This document shows positions 26,717-35,222 of a stretch of DNA of 64,000 nt, one piece after another. The stretch comes from RI-153 sp963752935. GTDB taxonomy: Bacteria; Chloroflexota; Anaerolineae; Caldilineales; Caldilineaceae. The DNA is taken from assembly GCA_963752935.1 (NCBI GenBank), contig CAVWAL010000023.1, forward strand, positions 806,001 to 870,000, in the 5' to 3' direction. The notes beneath the pieces are model-generated. The model searched no databases. It was not told where the DNA came from and saw nothing but the letters and a program-made list of their open reading frames with translations. The position numbers and the translations under genes are program-made. Each line of letters begins with the position of its first letter. The first letter of the stretch is position 1.

Positions 26717-26734
26717 TATGAACGTACGTTCATA
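26717..26734. promoter_or_regulatory. TetR-type operator
   Basis: TATGAACGTACGTTCATA is a perfect 18-base palindrome in the divergent gap between the TetR gene and the plus-strand membrane-protein gene. Its TGAACGTACGTTCA core resembles operators of AcrR-like TetR regulators. Confidence 0.65.
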
Positions 26735-26878
26735 CATATTCTGCGCTTCGCAGGCCGTTTTGTCAAGAGAGAAATCGACGGCAATTTGTCGATCTCTTTC
26801 TGCCCGATGTTCATGAGATCGGAATGTTCGGGTAAAATGGGGATGCAGCAGATTCGACAACACAAAAGGGCAAGGACG

Positions 26879-27445
26879 ATGGTGGAACAAGCTTTGCGGT
26901 GGCTACAGAAGCGTGTCTCCTGGCGGCTGGCGCTTCTCTTGTTTGGGGTGCAGCTCCTGGTAAGCCTGATCTTTTTTACGCTGGGCTGGGCGCCGCACCT
27001 TCAGGCACTGGGCGATCAGACGTTGATTGATACCAACTTTGCCTACTCGGCGGACGATCTGTATCGGCTCTTGGGCAACTATGGCGAGTCAGGTCGCTCT
27101 GCCTATCGCGATTACCTGATCCAGATCGACTTTTGGTATGGGACGTTGTCGGGGCTGGCCTTCGCATCGGTGTTGCTGGCGGTGAGCCGCTCGTTGCGGC
27201 GGCTGGGTGGGCTGTTCCTGGCCTTGACGCTGCTCCCCGTGCTGATGACGCTCTTTGACTACGCCGAGGATGTGGCGCTGCTCTTGGTTGTGGGGCGCTT
27301 CCCCGATGTCGTGATTCCGCTGGCCAGCCTTGCCAGCCTGCTCACATCGGCCAAGCTGATCCTGGTCTACGCCTCACTGGGGGCCATGATGGCAGGGATC
27401 GGGCTGATGCTGGTGCAAGATCTGCGTAAGGCAAGAGCAACGTGA
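26879..27445 (+). CDS. four-helix membrane protein of unknown function
   Basis: A 188-residue integral membrane protein with four hydrophobic helices (LALLLFGVQLLVSLIFFTLGW; GTLSGLAFASVLLAVS; GLFLALTLLPVLMTLFDY; LILVYASLGAMMAGIGLMLV). A ~55-residue polar loop (TLIDTNFAYSADDLYRLLGNYG) lies between the first and second helices. I do not recognise the family. The ATG at 26879 follows AAAAGGGCAAGGACG. Upstream ATGs at 26837 and 26843 sit on or just after TAAAAT, a possible -10 box, so they are less likely. It diverges from the TetR gene across the operator and may be regulated by it; this is inferred from position only. Confidence 0.7.
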   Translation: MVEQALRWLQKRVSWRLALLLFGVQLLVSLIFFTLGWAPHLQALGDQTLIDTNFAYSADDLYRLLGNYGESGRSAYRDYLIQIDFWYGTLSGLAFASVLLAVSRSLRRLGGLFLALTLLPVLMTLFDYAEDVALLLVVGRFPDVVIPLASLASLLTSAKLILVYASLGAMMAGIGLMLVQDLRKARAT

Positions 27446-27496
27446 ACCCTACACCGACTCTTTATTCATCATTCATCGCTTTTTCAGGAGTACCCT

Positions 27497-28552
27497 ATGA
27501 AGGTCGAACTACTTGCGTACACCGGCGCCAATCCGGCGCTTTCGCCCGCTGCTCTTCAAGATGTTGGCGATCTGGCCACCATCTGGAACGGACAGGGCAC
27601 CTTCGCCGAGAACGTGATCGAGTACGCCGGGCGCGTCTGCTATCGTAGTACCCATCGGATGGGCACTGCGCCAAACTTCATCTCGGCGCGCGTCAAAGAA
27701 GGACACGAGGACATCATAGAGCATGTGGTGATCACGCTGCGCGTGTGGGAAAGCCAGGAACCGCTGCGCTGGCGCATGATCAATCGTCACTGCGAGGTGA
27801 GCGAGCTGGAGGATGGTAGTTGGATCGTCAGTGGCAATACACGCGTCTGGCTTGATTTCTTGCGCCGCGGCATGGCGATGGAGGCGTTGCCGATCTTGAA
27901 GCAGATTGCGGCCAAGGTCTACGAAGAGTTCCCCGACAGCGCCAGGGAACCGATTGCCTCGTTGCCCTCGTTCGCGGGCGATCTATCGCGTCTGCGCCCC
28001 GCCCAGGATGGTCCACAGCGGGTGACGCTGTTGGGCTTCACGCAGCCGCTGTTGGATGATCCGGCGTTGGCGCTGCACCACGGGTCGGCAACCTTCCTCT
28101 TTGAGGGGATCAGCCGGGCCTGCACCCATCAACTGGTGCGCCACCGGCTGGCCAGTTTCAGCCAGGAAAGCCAACGGTATGTCGATCTCAGCAAGGGTGG
28201 CTGGCAGGCGATTGTGCCGCCGCCCGTAGCCGAACACGAGGAAGCGCACCAGAAGCTCGACGAAGCATGGTCCTATCTGCAGCAGGTCTATGCGGATCTG
28301 CGCTCAATGGGTATTCGCAAAGAGGATGCGCGTTTCTTGCTGCCCAATGCCGCCGAAACACGCATTATCACAACCATGAACTTTGCCGCGTGGAGTCACT
28401 TCCTCTGGTTGCGCGCCGTAGACAGGGCCGCCCAGTGGGAGATCCGTGCCATGGGACAGCGGGCGCTGGAGATGCTTTATACGATTGCACCGGCGACTTT
28501 TCAAGAACATTGGGATGTGTATCAACGCAATTTTGTTGAAAAGCCCGATTGA
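27497..28552 (+). CDS. thyX: flavin-dependent thymidylate synthase ThyX, lengthened form
   Basis: A 351-residue enzyme making dTMP from dUMP with FAD and methylene-tetrahydrofolate. The ThyX signature RHRxxSxxxxSxRY is present as RHRLASFSQESQRY at 215-228, after FEGISRACTHQLV. The C-terminal part has EDARFLLPNAAETRIITTMN. Typical ThyX is about 220-250 residues; here about 110 extra residues lie before the signature. They look like a second, degenerate ThyX half: GHEDIIEHVVITLRV at 69-83 and VSGNTRVWLDFL at 111-122 mirror family segments but lack RHR. AGGAGT precedes the ATG. The gene converges with hisS, with four bases between the stop codons. No thyA is seen in the window. Confidence 0.93.
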   Translation: MKVELLAYTGANPALSPAALQDVGDLATIWNGQGTFAENVIEYAGRVCYRSTHRMGTAPNFISARVKEGHEDIIEHVVITLRVWESQEPLRWRMINRHCEVSELEDGSWIVSGNTRVWLDFLRRGMAMEALPILKQIAAKVYEEFPDSAREPIASLPSFAGDLSRLRPAQDGPQRVTLLGFTQPLLDDPALALHHGSATFLFEGISRACTHQLVRHRLASFSQESQRYVDLSKGGWQAIVPPPVAEHEEAHQKLDEAWSYLQQVYADLRSMGIRKEDARFLLPNAAETRIITTMNFAAWSHFLWLRAVDRAAQWEIRAMGQRALEMLYTIAPATFQEHWDVYQRNFVEKPD

Positions 28553-28556
28553 CGCA

Positions 28557-29933
28557 TCACAGGGTGCGTTTTTGGAACCAGGCGACAATCTCGGCGTGAG
28601 GAACAGAGACCTGTTCCCCTGTGACAAGATCCTTGACGGCCACGATATCTTGGCGGATTTCGTCTGGGCCAAGCAGCACGGCATAGCGGATCTTGCGTTC
28701 ATCGGCGTACTTGAACTGCCGGCCATAGCGATCTAGATCAGGGTAGAGATCAACGCGTAGGCCGGCGGCGCGCAGGTGTCGTGCCATCTGCAGCGAAGCA
28801 GCAACCGTGCTCTCGTCAAACTGCGTCACCATGACTTGAGGCTGCCCCACCAACTGCTCGGGGAAAAGATGACGCTCTTCCATAATCAACAGGATGCGTT
28901 CCAGCCCCAGGCTAAACCCACAGGCGGGAATGGTCTGGTTGCTGAACATGCCGATGAGGTTGTCATAGCGCCCGCCGCCGCCGCCAGAACCGTTCAGCCC
29001 GATGAATTCGATCTCAAAGATGGCCCCAGTGTAGTAGCTCAGGCCTCGCGCCAGATACGGATCGACGGTCAGGTGTGCGTGGGCGGCGCCGTGGGCGGCA
29101 TAGCCCACGATCTGTTTGATCTCTTCTACCCCGCGGCTGCCACTTTCAGATTCTTCCAGTTCATCGGCCAGCCAGTGTAATGTTTCGTGCAGGGTCTGCG
29201 GCGCATCCGCCAACAGTTGCATCAGTTTGCCGGTTGCCGCTTCAGCCAGGCCGCGCTGCAACAACTCGGCCCGGACACCCTCGCGCCCAATCTTGTCCAG
29301 CTTGTCGATGGCGACCAGGACGCTGCCTTCCATCTCAGCAGGGACGCCGGCCACTTCCATCAACCCTTTGAGGATGCCGCGATGGTTGAGGCGCAAACGG
29401 AATCCCGCTTCGCCGCTGCCCATGAAGCCCAAGTGCTGCAGGACTTCGGCCCCGGCGTTGAGCACTTCGGCTTCAACCATCTGGCTGCTTGAGCCGACGA
29501 TGTCCACATCGCACTGATAAAACTCGCGATAGCGCCCTTTGGCGGGCCGATCGGCGCGGTAGACCGGCGCGATCTGGTAGCGTTTGAAGTAGCGCGGCAG
29601 TTGACTGCGATACTCAGCCACCACACGCGCCAGCGGCACCGTTAGATCGTAGCGCAGCCCTTCGTCGGCGATGTCGTTTTCTGTGGGCTGATCGGCCAAC
29701 GCACGCTCTAATTTGGCCCCACGCTTGGCCACGCGGAAGATCAACTGATCGCCTTCGTCGCCATACTTGCCCAGCAACGTGTCCAACCGCTCCATCGCCG
29801 GCGTCTCCAATGGCTCAAATCCATAGGATTGATAGACGCGCTCGATGACATCGATGACGTAGTTGCGCCGCAACACATCGATGGGTAGAAAGTCACGTGT
29901 GCCGCTGACGGGGGTCGTATTGAATTTCGCCAT
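28557..29933 (-). CDS. hisS: histidine--tRNA ligase
   Basis: A 458-residue class II synthetase. It starts with the conserved PVSGTRDFLP. Motif 2 is in RYFKRYQIAPVYRADRPAKGRYREFYQCDVDIVG. The histidine-A motif is LARGLSYYTGAIFE, preceded by a helical insertion. Motif 3 is within GGGGRYDNLIG to ACGFSLGLERILL. The C-terminal anticodon-binding domain (QVMVTQFDESTVAASLQMAR onward) recognises GUG. Length fits the longer bacterial subtype. It converges with thyX; on the upstream side a GT2 gene ends 23 bases before its start, too little room for a T-box. Confidence 0.96.
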   Translation of the reverse strand: MAKFNTTPVSGTRDFLPIDVLRRNYVIDVIERVYQSYGFEPLETPAMERLDTLLGKYGDEGDQLIFRVAKRGAKLERALADQPTENDIADEGLRYDLTVPLARVVAEYRSQLPRYFKRYQIAPVYRADRPAKGRYREFYQCDVDIVGSSSQMVEAEVLNAGAEVLQHLGFMGSGEAGFRLRLNHRGILKGLMEVAGVPAEMEGSVLVAIDKLDKIGREGVRAELLQRGLAEAATGKLMQLLADAPQTLHETLHWLADELEESESGSRGVEEIKQIVGYAAHGAAHAHLTVDPYLARGLSYYTGAIFEIEFIGLNGSGGGGGRYDNLIGMFSNQTIPACGFSLGLERILLIMEERHLFPEQLVGQPQVMVTQFDESTVAASLQMARHLRAAGLRVDLYPDLDRYGRQFKYADERKIRYAVLLGPDEIRQDIVAVKDLVTGEQVSVPHAEIVAWFQKRTL

Positions 29934-29956
29934 TACTTAGCTCGATTTCTGTTTTG

Positions 29957-31132
29957 TCAAGACGTATGCAGTTGGGATTGCCGGGAAGGCGCCGGCGTGG
30001 GCAGTGTGCATTTTACCATCGCGCCTGCTTCAGGCAAAGATTTTACGGCGCTAAAGGCTGACTCTTCAGCCCTGGCTCTATCGCGCCCTGCCTGGGCAGC
30101 GGCAGGGCGTAGACCGGTGGCCACCACTTCGCGATAGGCTGCGACACGCGCCTGGCGCAAAGCGCGTCGGTGACCAATCGCCGCCTTGACGCTTTCGACC
30201 ATGATCTGCCAGCGAAACTCGGTAAGCAAGAAGTGGCGCAGTAGCTCAGACCAGAAACGCCCGAAATATTTGCGATAGTAGAGGACTTTGCTGCAGTTGA
30301 AGCGGATATAGCGCAGTGTTGAGACCTGATCACTGCTGCGCGCTTCGTAATGGATGACGATGGCGGCGGGGTCGTAGACGATACGCCAGCCGACCCGTTT
30401 AAGCCGCTTGCACAGATCGAGTTCCTCACTGTACATGAAGAAGGCGCTGTCGAAGCCGCCGACCTGCGCCAACGCCGATCCCCGTACCAACAGCGCCGCA
30501 CCCACCAGCCAGTCTACATCCTGGCGCACAGTGTCGGGCCAATCGGCCATGTGATAGCGCCGTTGCCAGACGTTGTTCGGCCACATCCGCCCCAACCACG
30601 TACTTTCGAAGAAACCCGTGAAACGAGACGGGAAACGCCGTCGCGTGCTCTGCCGTGCGCCGTCGCCGTAGAGCACGAGCGGACCTACCGCGCCCACGCG
30701 ATCATCGTTCTCGATGGCCTGGTAGAGCGTCCACAAACTGTTGGGCAACACTTCGGTGTCCGGGTTGAGGAAGTAGACGAAGCGGGGCAGCGCCGAGGCA
30801 GCGACCCGCTCGGGCTGATCCTGCTCTCCTTTGCTTCCAAACCCAAGGTCTGCCAGGCCGAGATTGTTTCCTCTGCTAAAGCCTACATTTTCGTCGCTGA
30901 GAATCGCTTTGACCCAGGGGAATTGACCCGGGAGCAGGCCAGGCGTGGCGTCGCTGCTGGCGTTGTCCACAACGGTGACGTGCAGCGCGGCCTCGCCGTG
31001 CGGGCCAAAGCGGCGCACGCGCGGATCATGGGTGGGCGTGCTATCGTCCTCGATGGCCGACAAGCAGGCGCGCAGCAGATCCCAGACGTTCCACGAAACG
31101 ATGACAATGGCGAGATCGATCGACTTATCCAT
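29957..31132 (-). CDS. family 2 glycosyltransferase (rhamnosyltransferase-like)
   Basis: A 391-residue cytoplasmic or membrane-associated GT-A enzyme. The start IDLAIVIVSWNVWDLLRACL and VTVVDNASSDATPGLL form the nucleotide-binding part; YFLNPDTEV contains the DxD metal site. SAFFMYSEELDLCKRLKRVGW carries the ED acid/base motif. It probably adds a deoxyhexose or similar sugar to a polysaccharide precursor; donor and acceptor are unknown. The ATG at 31132 was preferred to the TTG at 31168 in the same frame, although neither has a clear Shine-Dalgarno sequence. It lies 54 bases after sulP and 23 bases before hisS on the same strand. Confidence 0.87.
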   Translation of the reverse strand: MDKSIDLAIVIVSWNVWDLLRACLSAIEDDSTPTHDPRVRRFGPHGEAALHVTVVDNASSDATPGLLPGQFPWVKAILSDENVGFSRGNNLGLADLGFGSKGEQDQPERVAASALPRFVYFLNPDTEVLPNSLWTLYQAIENDDRVGAVGPLVLYGDGARQSTRRRFPSRFTGFFESTWLGRMWPNNVWQRRYHMADWPDTVRQDVDWLVGAALLVRGSALAQVGGFDSAFFMYSEELDLCKRLKRVGWRIVYDPAAIVIHYEARSSDQVSTLRYIRFNCSKVLYYRKYFGRFWSELLRHFLLTEFRWQIMVESVKAAIGHRRALRQARVAAYREVVATGLRPAAAQAGRDRARAEESAFSAVKSLPEAGAMVKCTLPTPAPSRQSQLHTS

Positions 31133-31186
31133 GCGGCGTACTGTAGCACGCAGCGCAGGAGAAGACAAGAGAAAAGTGATCGATCA

Positions 31187-32908
31187 CTAATCGGCCACCG
31201 GCACCGATGCAGGGGTCAGCATGACGGGTATCGCAGCCTGCGCGGCGTCGATAGCGCAGTAGGGGCACGCATGGCGCTCTTCAGCCGCCACAATGGCCTG
31301 ATCGGCACTCCAGAAGAAGTTTTCACTACGGATCAGTGTATCCAGCCCACTGCGCTCGATGGTCTTCATCACGTCAGGGCTGACGCCGGCGAGCATAAGA
31401 ATCTTGTGCGTTTTGTGCATGTGCTCGTAGAGTGTCAGTAACGCTTCGATCCCTGAAAGATCGATCAACGGAACCCCACGCATCGAAAGGATCAAAACGT
31501 GCAGATTGTCTTGCTGCACGAACTCTTCGTTGAAGGTGTTGGTCGACGCAAAGAAGAGTGGCCCACTCAGGTAAGCCACTTGCACATGCGGGCAGTCGTG
31601 CTCAAGCGCCAATCCCCGCGCGCGCAGCCGCTGCACGTCCACCTGCATCTTTTCCACTTTGAGATCGGCAACCTGGTTGATGAAGACGGCCGCCGACAGC
31701 AGGCCGCCGATCAGGATGGCCTGCGTCAGATCCAATGTGATTGTGGCCAGCAGGGTTACACCGAACGTGATCATGCCAGTCTTAAAGCGGCGACTAAACA
31801 TGAACCGAATGGCGGGCCATTCGTTCATGCGGATCGCCGTCACCATCAGCACACCGGCCAGGGCAGCCAGTGGCACCCGCCCAATCACCGGCGCCAGCAG
31901 CAGCGCGGAGACCAACAACGTGACCGAATGGATAATCGAAACCAGCCGCGTCTGTCCGCCGGAACGAATGCCCACGGAGGTGCGTGCAATGGCGGCTGTG
32001 GCGGGCACCCCCCCAAAGAATGGGATCACAATGTTGCCTATCCCCTGGGCAATTAACTCCTGATTGGCATGGAGGCGAACGCCTGTGGCCTTGCTTGCCA
32101 CGGCGCCACACAGCAGTGATTCCACGGCGCCGAGGGCGGCAATCGAGATGGTGGGTGCAATCAAGTTTTCCAGGTTCCCCCAAGGGATATCGGCGAAATG
32201 CAGCCGTTCGGCCAGCAAAATCGTGCGTGGAATCTCGCCAATACTTTCCATGTTCCACCCGGCGAGGATACTGACCAGGCTGGCCAGGATGAGACCGGCC
32301 AGCGACCCCGGCACGATCCGGCCCAACTTGCGCGGCCAAAAGAACATGATCAGAATCACGATCACCCCGGTGAGGACGGCCCCCCAGTTGGGTGTAAACC
32401 CGCCGCGGAAGTAGTTGATCAACTTGAGGGCGGCCGACTCGGTGCCTTCTGTATGCACGCCGAGGAAATTGTCGATCTGGCCCACAAAGATGATGACGGC
32501 GATCCCCGAGGTGAAGCCCGAGATCACCGGCGCAGGGATAAAGGCGATAAAGCGACCCAGCCGCAACAGGCCGATGGTCAGGATCAAGGCGCCGGCCATG
32601 ACGCCTGTGAGCCAGGTCGCTTCGATACCGTAGCGACTGGCGATCAAGATGAGGATCGCACTCATGGCACCCGTCGGCCCCGAAATCTGATAAGGTGCGC
32701 CCGATAGACCACCGATAATGACACCGGCCAGGATAGCCGTCACCAATCCTGCCGCCGCGGTTGCGCCCGACGCCACACCGAACGCCAGTGCCAGCGGCAG
32801 CGCGACGGCAGCGACTGTCAGCCCGGCCAGCAGATCCTGGCGAAAGGTAACCAGGGTATAGCCTGCAAACTCACGCTTTAACAATTGCAAAAGGGATAGA
32901 TGCTGCAT
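31187..32908 (-). CDS. SulP-family anion transporter with STAS domain
   Basis: A 573-residue inner-membrane secondary transporter (SLC26/SulP), likely for sulfate, bicarbonate or another anion. The membrane part (about 20-420) starts with FRQDLLAGLTVAAVALPLALAFGVASGATAAAG and includes LSGAPYQISGPTGAMSAIL, the conserved substrate-site loop. The C-terminal STAS domain (about 440-550) is visible in VHVLILSMRGVPLIDLSGIEALLTL-type sequence. The ATG at 32908 has GAAAGGG about 12 bases upstream; the ATG at 32935 in the same frame lacks a site. The C-terminus has a CPYC pair. Specificity cannot be read from the sequence. Confidence 0.92.
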   Translation of the reverse strand: MQHLSLLQLLKREFAGYTLVTFRQDLLAGLTVAAVALPLALAFGVASGATAAAGLVTAILAGVIIGGLSGAPYQISGPTGAMSAILILIASRYGIEATWLTGVMAGALILTIGLLRLGRFIAFIPAPVISGFTSGIAVIIFVGQIDNFLGVHTEGTESAALKLINYFRGGFTPNWGAVLTGVIVILIMFFWPRKLGRIVPGSLAGLILASLVSILAGWNMESIGEIPRTILLAERLHFADIPWGNLENLIAPTISIAALGAVESLLCGAVASKATGVRLHANQELIAQGIGNIVIPFFGGVPATAAIARTSVGIRSGGQTRLVSIIHSVTLLVSALLLAPVIGRVPLAALAGVLMVTAIRMNEWPAIRFMFSRRFKTGMITFGVTLLATITLDLTQAILIGGLLSAAVFINQVADLKVEKMQVDVQRLRARGLALEHDCPHVQVAYLSGPLFFASTNTFNEEFVQQDNLHVLILSMRGVPLIDLSGIEALLTLYEHMHKTHKILMLAGVSPDVMKTIERSGLDTLIRSENFFWSADQAIVAAEERHACPYCAIDAAQAAIPVMLTPASVPVAD

Positions 32909-32994
32909 AGATTCGTGTGCGCCCTTTCTCGGCATCGCTGACGCCCAATGCGCCTGTGTATCTATCAGGCGGTGATGATGTGGTTATGCCCAAT

Positions 32995-33027
32995 CAAAAA
33001 ACGGACCCGGACGCCGTTGCATCCGGG
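32995..33027 (-). terminator. intrinsic terminator of the polyprenyl synthetase gene
   Basis: On the minus strand CCCGGATGC, loop AACG and GCGTCCGGG (33027-33006, one G-U pair) are followed by TCCGTTTTTTG. It stands 80 bases after the polyprenyl synthetase stop and before sulP. Confidence 0.8.
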
Positions 33028-33109
33028 CCAAAATCGTTTTAATTGTACACCTGATACCGAAAAGTCAAAACTGGAGGAGGGAAGTTATGACATATAAAAC
33101 AGATCTAGG

Positions 33110-34249
33110 TTAACTGGTCCGTTGGACGACGAAAGCGCACAGCCCTAACAGTGATTCCTTAGCACGGCTGTCGGGGAAATCGCTCAGGTTCAGCGCCGCC
33201 CGATCCAAAAAGTCGATGGCCTCGTTGCGTGCTGCGTCGATGGCGCCGCTCTGTCGAATATCGAGGACAACGCGGCGCACTTCCTCAGTCAGGCGTTGCT
33301 CGTCGCCGTCCTCGGCCGCCTGGCGAGCGGTACTCAACCCGTCAATCACGCTCTGTGGCTGGGGATGGCTGCGCAAGTAGTAAAAGAAGGGCAGGGTCAG
33401 CGTGCCCTGGCGCAGATCGCTGCCCGCGGGCTTGCCGAGGGTGCTCTCATCGCTGGTAAAATCAAGAATGTCATCAACGATCTGGAAGGCCATGCCGAAA
33501 TGATAGCCAAACTCTTTCAATTGCCGGACGTGAGATTCGGCGAACCCATACAGAACAGCGGCAGATTCGGTCGCCGCGCTGAAAAGACTGGCTGTCTTGG
33601 CATAAATGCGTTGATAGTAGTCTTCGCGCGCTTGATCGTACTCATAGCGGGCGAAGAGCTGGCGCAGCTCGCCGTCGACGATAATTTTGAGCGTTTCACT
33701 GAACAGGTCGATGACGTGTACATTTTCAGTCTCCGCCGAAAAGTAGGCGGCGCGTGCAAACATATAATTCCCGGCCAGGACGGTTTGTCCCTGGTTCCAG
33801 GTGGCGTTGAGCGTAGGCGCGCCGCGGCGCAACAGCGCACCGTCGATCACATCATCATGCACGAGGGTGGCGGTGTGTAACATTTCCACCGCGGCGGAGA
33901 GGGCGATTAGCCGTCGGTGGCGATCGTCGTCATCGGTGCGACTCTCTTTGTGGGGCGCTTCTAGCTGTGCCGTCAGCAGGGCCAGGGCAGGGCGCAGACG
34001 TTTTCCTCCGCTCCCGATCAGTTCAACGAAAGCATCGGCCAACGGCGCGAAGAGCGAAGTCTCAATCGTCTTCATTTTCTGCTCGACAGAGCGTAGCCCA
34101 CCCTGTACTGGGCTAAGCAAATGCTGTACGTTTTGCAAGGTACTCAGAGCACTCATATAGGTGGCCATTTCGTCGTTTCGACGGGTAGCCTGAGAAAAGT
34201 TAGTCAACTGGGTCAGAGCAGTATCCTCGGTACTAAAGTCATAGATCAT
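33110..34249 (-). CDS. polyprenyl (trans-isoprenyl) diphosphate synthase
   Basis: A roughly 379-residue prenyl elongation enzyme that adds isopentenyl diphosphate units to allylic primers for quinone side chains or carrier lipids. The first Asp-rich motif is in LVHDDVIDGALLRRG (DDxxD), the second in FQIVDDILDFTSD (DDxxD), and SGGKRLRPALALL is the N-terminal Lys/Arg motif. A GTG at 34261 in the same frame would add four residues. The start overlaps the end of tatD by about 11 bases, so the two genes are probably translated from one message. The gene ends with an intrinsic terminator at 33006-33027. Product chain length cannot be predicted reliably here. Confidence 0.9.
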   Translation of the reverse strand: MIYDFSTEDTALTQLTNFSQATRRNDEMATYMSALSTLQNVQHLLSPVQGGLRSVEQKMKTIETSLFAPLADAFVELIGSGGKRLRPALALLTAQLEAPHKESRTDDDDRHRRLIALSAAVEMLHTATLVHDDVIDGALLRRGAPTLNATWNQGQTVLAGNYMFARAAYFSAETENVHVIDLFSETLKIIVDGELRQLFARYEYDQAREDYYQRIYAKTASLFSAATESAAVLYGFAESHVRQLKEFGYHFGMAFQIVDDILDFTSDESTLGKPAGSDLRQGTLTLPFFYYLRSHPQPQSVIDGLSTARQAAEDGDEQRLTEEVRRVVLDIRQSGAIDAARNEAIDFLDRAALNLSDFPDSRAKESLLGLCAFVVQRTS

Positions 34250-35105
34250 GGTTGTTTTCACTTAAGGCCAATTTCTCTTTCAGCCCATAGAAAGTCATGG
34301 CAACGTGGGTGGTGACGGCAGCGATCTGCTCGACGGACGCATCATGCAAAACGGCAAGCTGTTGAGCCACCAATGCCACGTACGATGGCTCGTTGCGCTT
34401 GCCGCGATAAGGATGGGGCGTCAAGTAAGGTGCATCTGTTTCTAACATCAGGCGATCTAGACGCAACTGAGCCGTCACATCATGCAACTGATGTGCATTC
34501 TTAAATGTAACCGGCCCACCGATGCTCAAGACAAAGTTCCATGCGTACGCCCGATTGGCCAGGTCAATATCTCCCCCAAAGGCATGCAGCACACCGGCAA
34601 ACGGTCGGCCGGCCAATGGCGACTGGCGAAATAAGTCGCTCTGCACCCATTCTTCCAGCAGATGAACAACGTCCTCAGTGGCGTCGCGGTTGTGAATAAT
34701 GACGGGCAACCCAAGCGACGCCGCCAGTTCCAGTTGATCTTGAAGGGCAATGGCCTGTTGCGCCGGGTCAACCTTGTCCCAGTAATAGTCCAGCCCGATC
34801 TCACCGATGGCCACCACTTTGGGGTGAGAGGCAAGTTGGCGTAGATCGGCCAAAGTGGTTGTCGTGTAGAGATCGCTGCTATTGGGATGAACGCCCACCG
34901 CCACATACAGCTCCGGGTAGTGCTCTGCCAATCCCAGTGCACGACGACAATGATCCAGATCGATGCCGGGATTCACAATGACGCGCACACCGGCCTCACG
35001 TGCCCGAGAGACGACAGCGTCCCGATCTTCAGTGAATTGTTCCAGGTCAAGATGACAATGACTATCTACCAGGGCGGGAGCCGACCTGTTTGTCTCTTCG
35101 TGCAT
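34239..35105 (-). CDS. tatD: TatD-family metal-dependent DNase
   Basis: A 288-residue (beta/alpha)8 hydrolase. The metal ligands are visible in order: VDSHCHLDLEQF (HxH), GEIGLDYYW (Glu), PVIIHNRDATEDV (His), LHAFGG (His, in GVLHAFGGDI) and METDAPYLTP-like LETDAPYLTPHPYRGKRNEP (Asp). TatD enzymes have 3'-5' exonuclease or DNase activity in DNA repair or turnover; they are not part of the Tat translocase despite the name. It overlaps the polyprenyl synthetase gene, which follows. Upstream is a 117-base gap before the end of the phosphomannomutase-like gene. Confidence 0.92.
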   Translation of the reverse strand: MHEETNRSAPALVDSHCHLDLEQFTEDRDAVVSRAREAGVRVIVNPGIDLDHCRRALGLAEHYPELYVAVGVHPNSSDLYTTTTLADLRQLASHPKVVAIGEIGLDYYWDKVDPAQQAIALQDQLELAASLGLPVIIHNRDATEDVVHLLEEWVQSDLFRQSPLAGRPFAGVLHAFGGDIDLANRAYAWNFVLSIGGPVTFKNAHQLHDVTAQLRLDRLMLETDAPYLTPHPYRGKRNEPSYVALVAQQLAVLHDASVEQIAAVTTHVAMTFYGLKEKLALSENNHDL

Positions 35106-35222
35106 CTTCGCTCACATTCAACAGTACAAGGCCTTTAGTTTGTTCATTTTATCACATAGAATTCTATGCAGAAAGTATGTGCGATCGCATGTTAGGATGA
35201 GCCTGATCGCGCTCATCACCGC

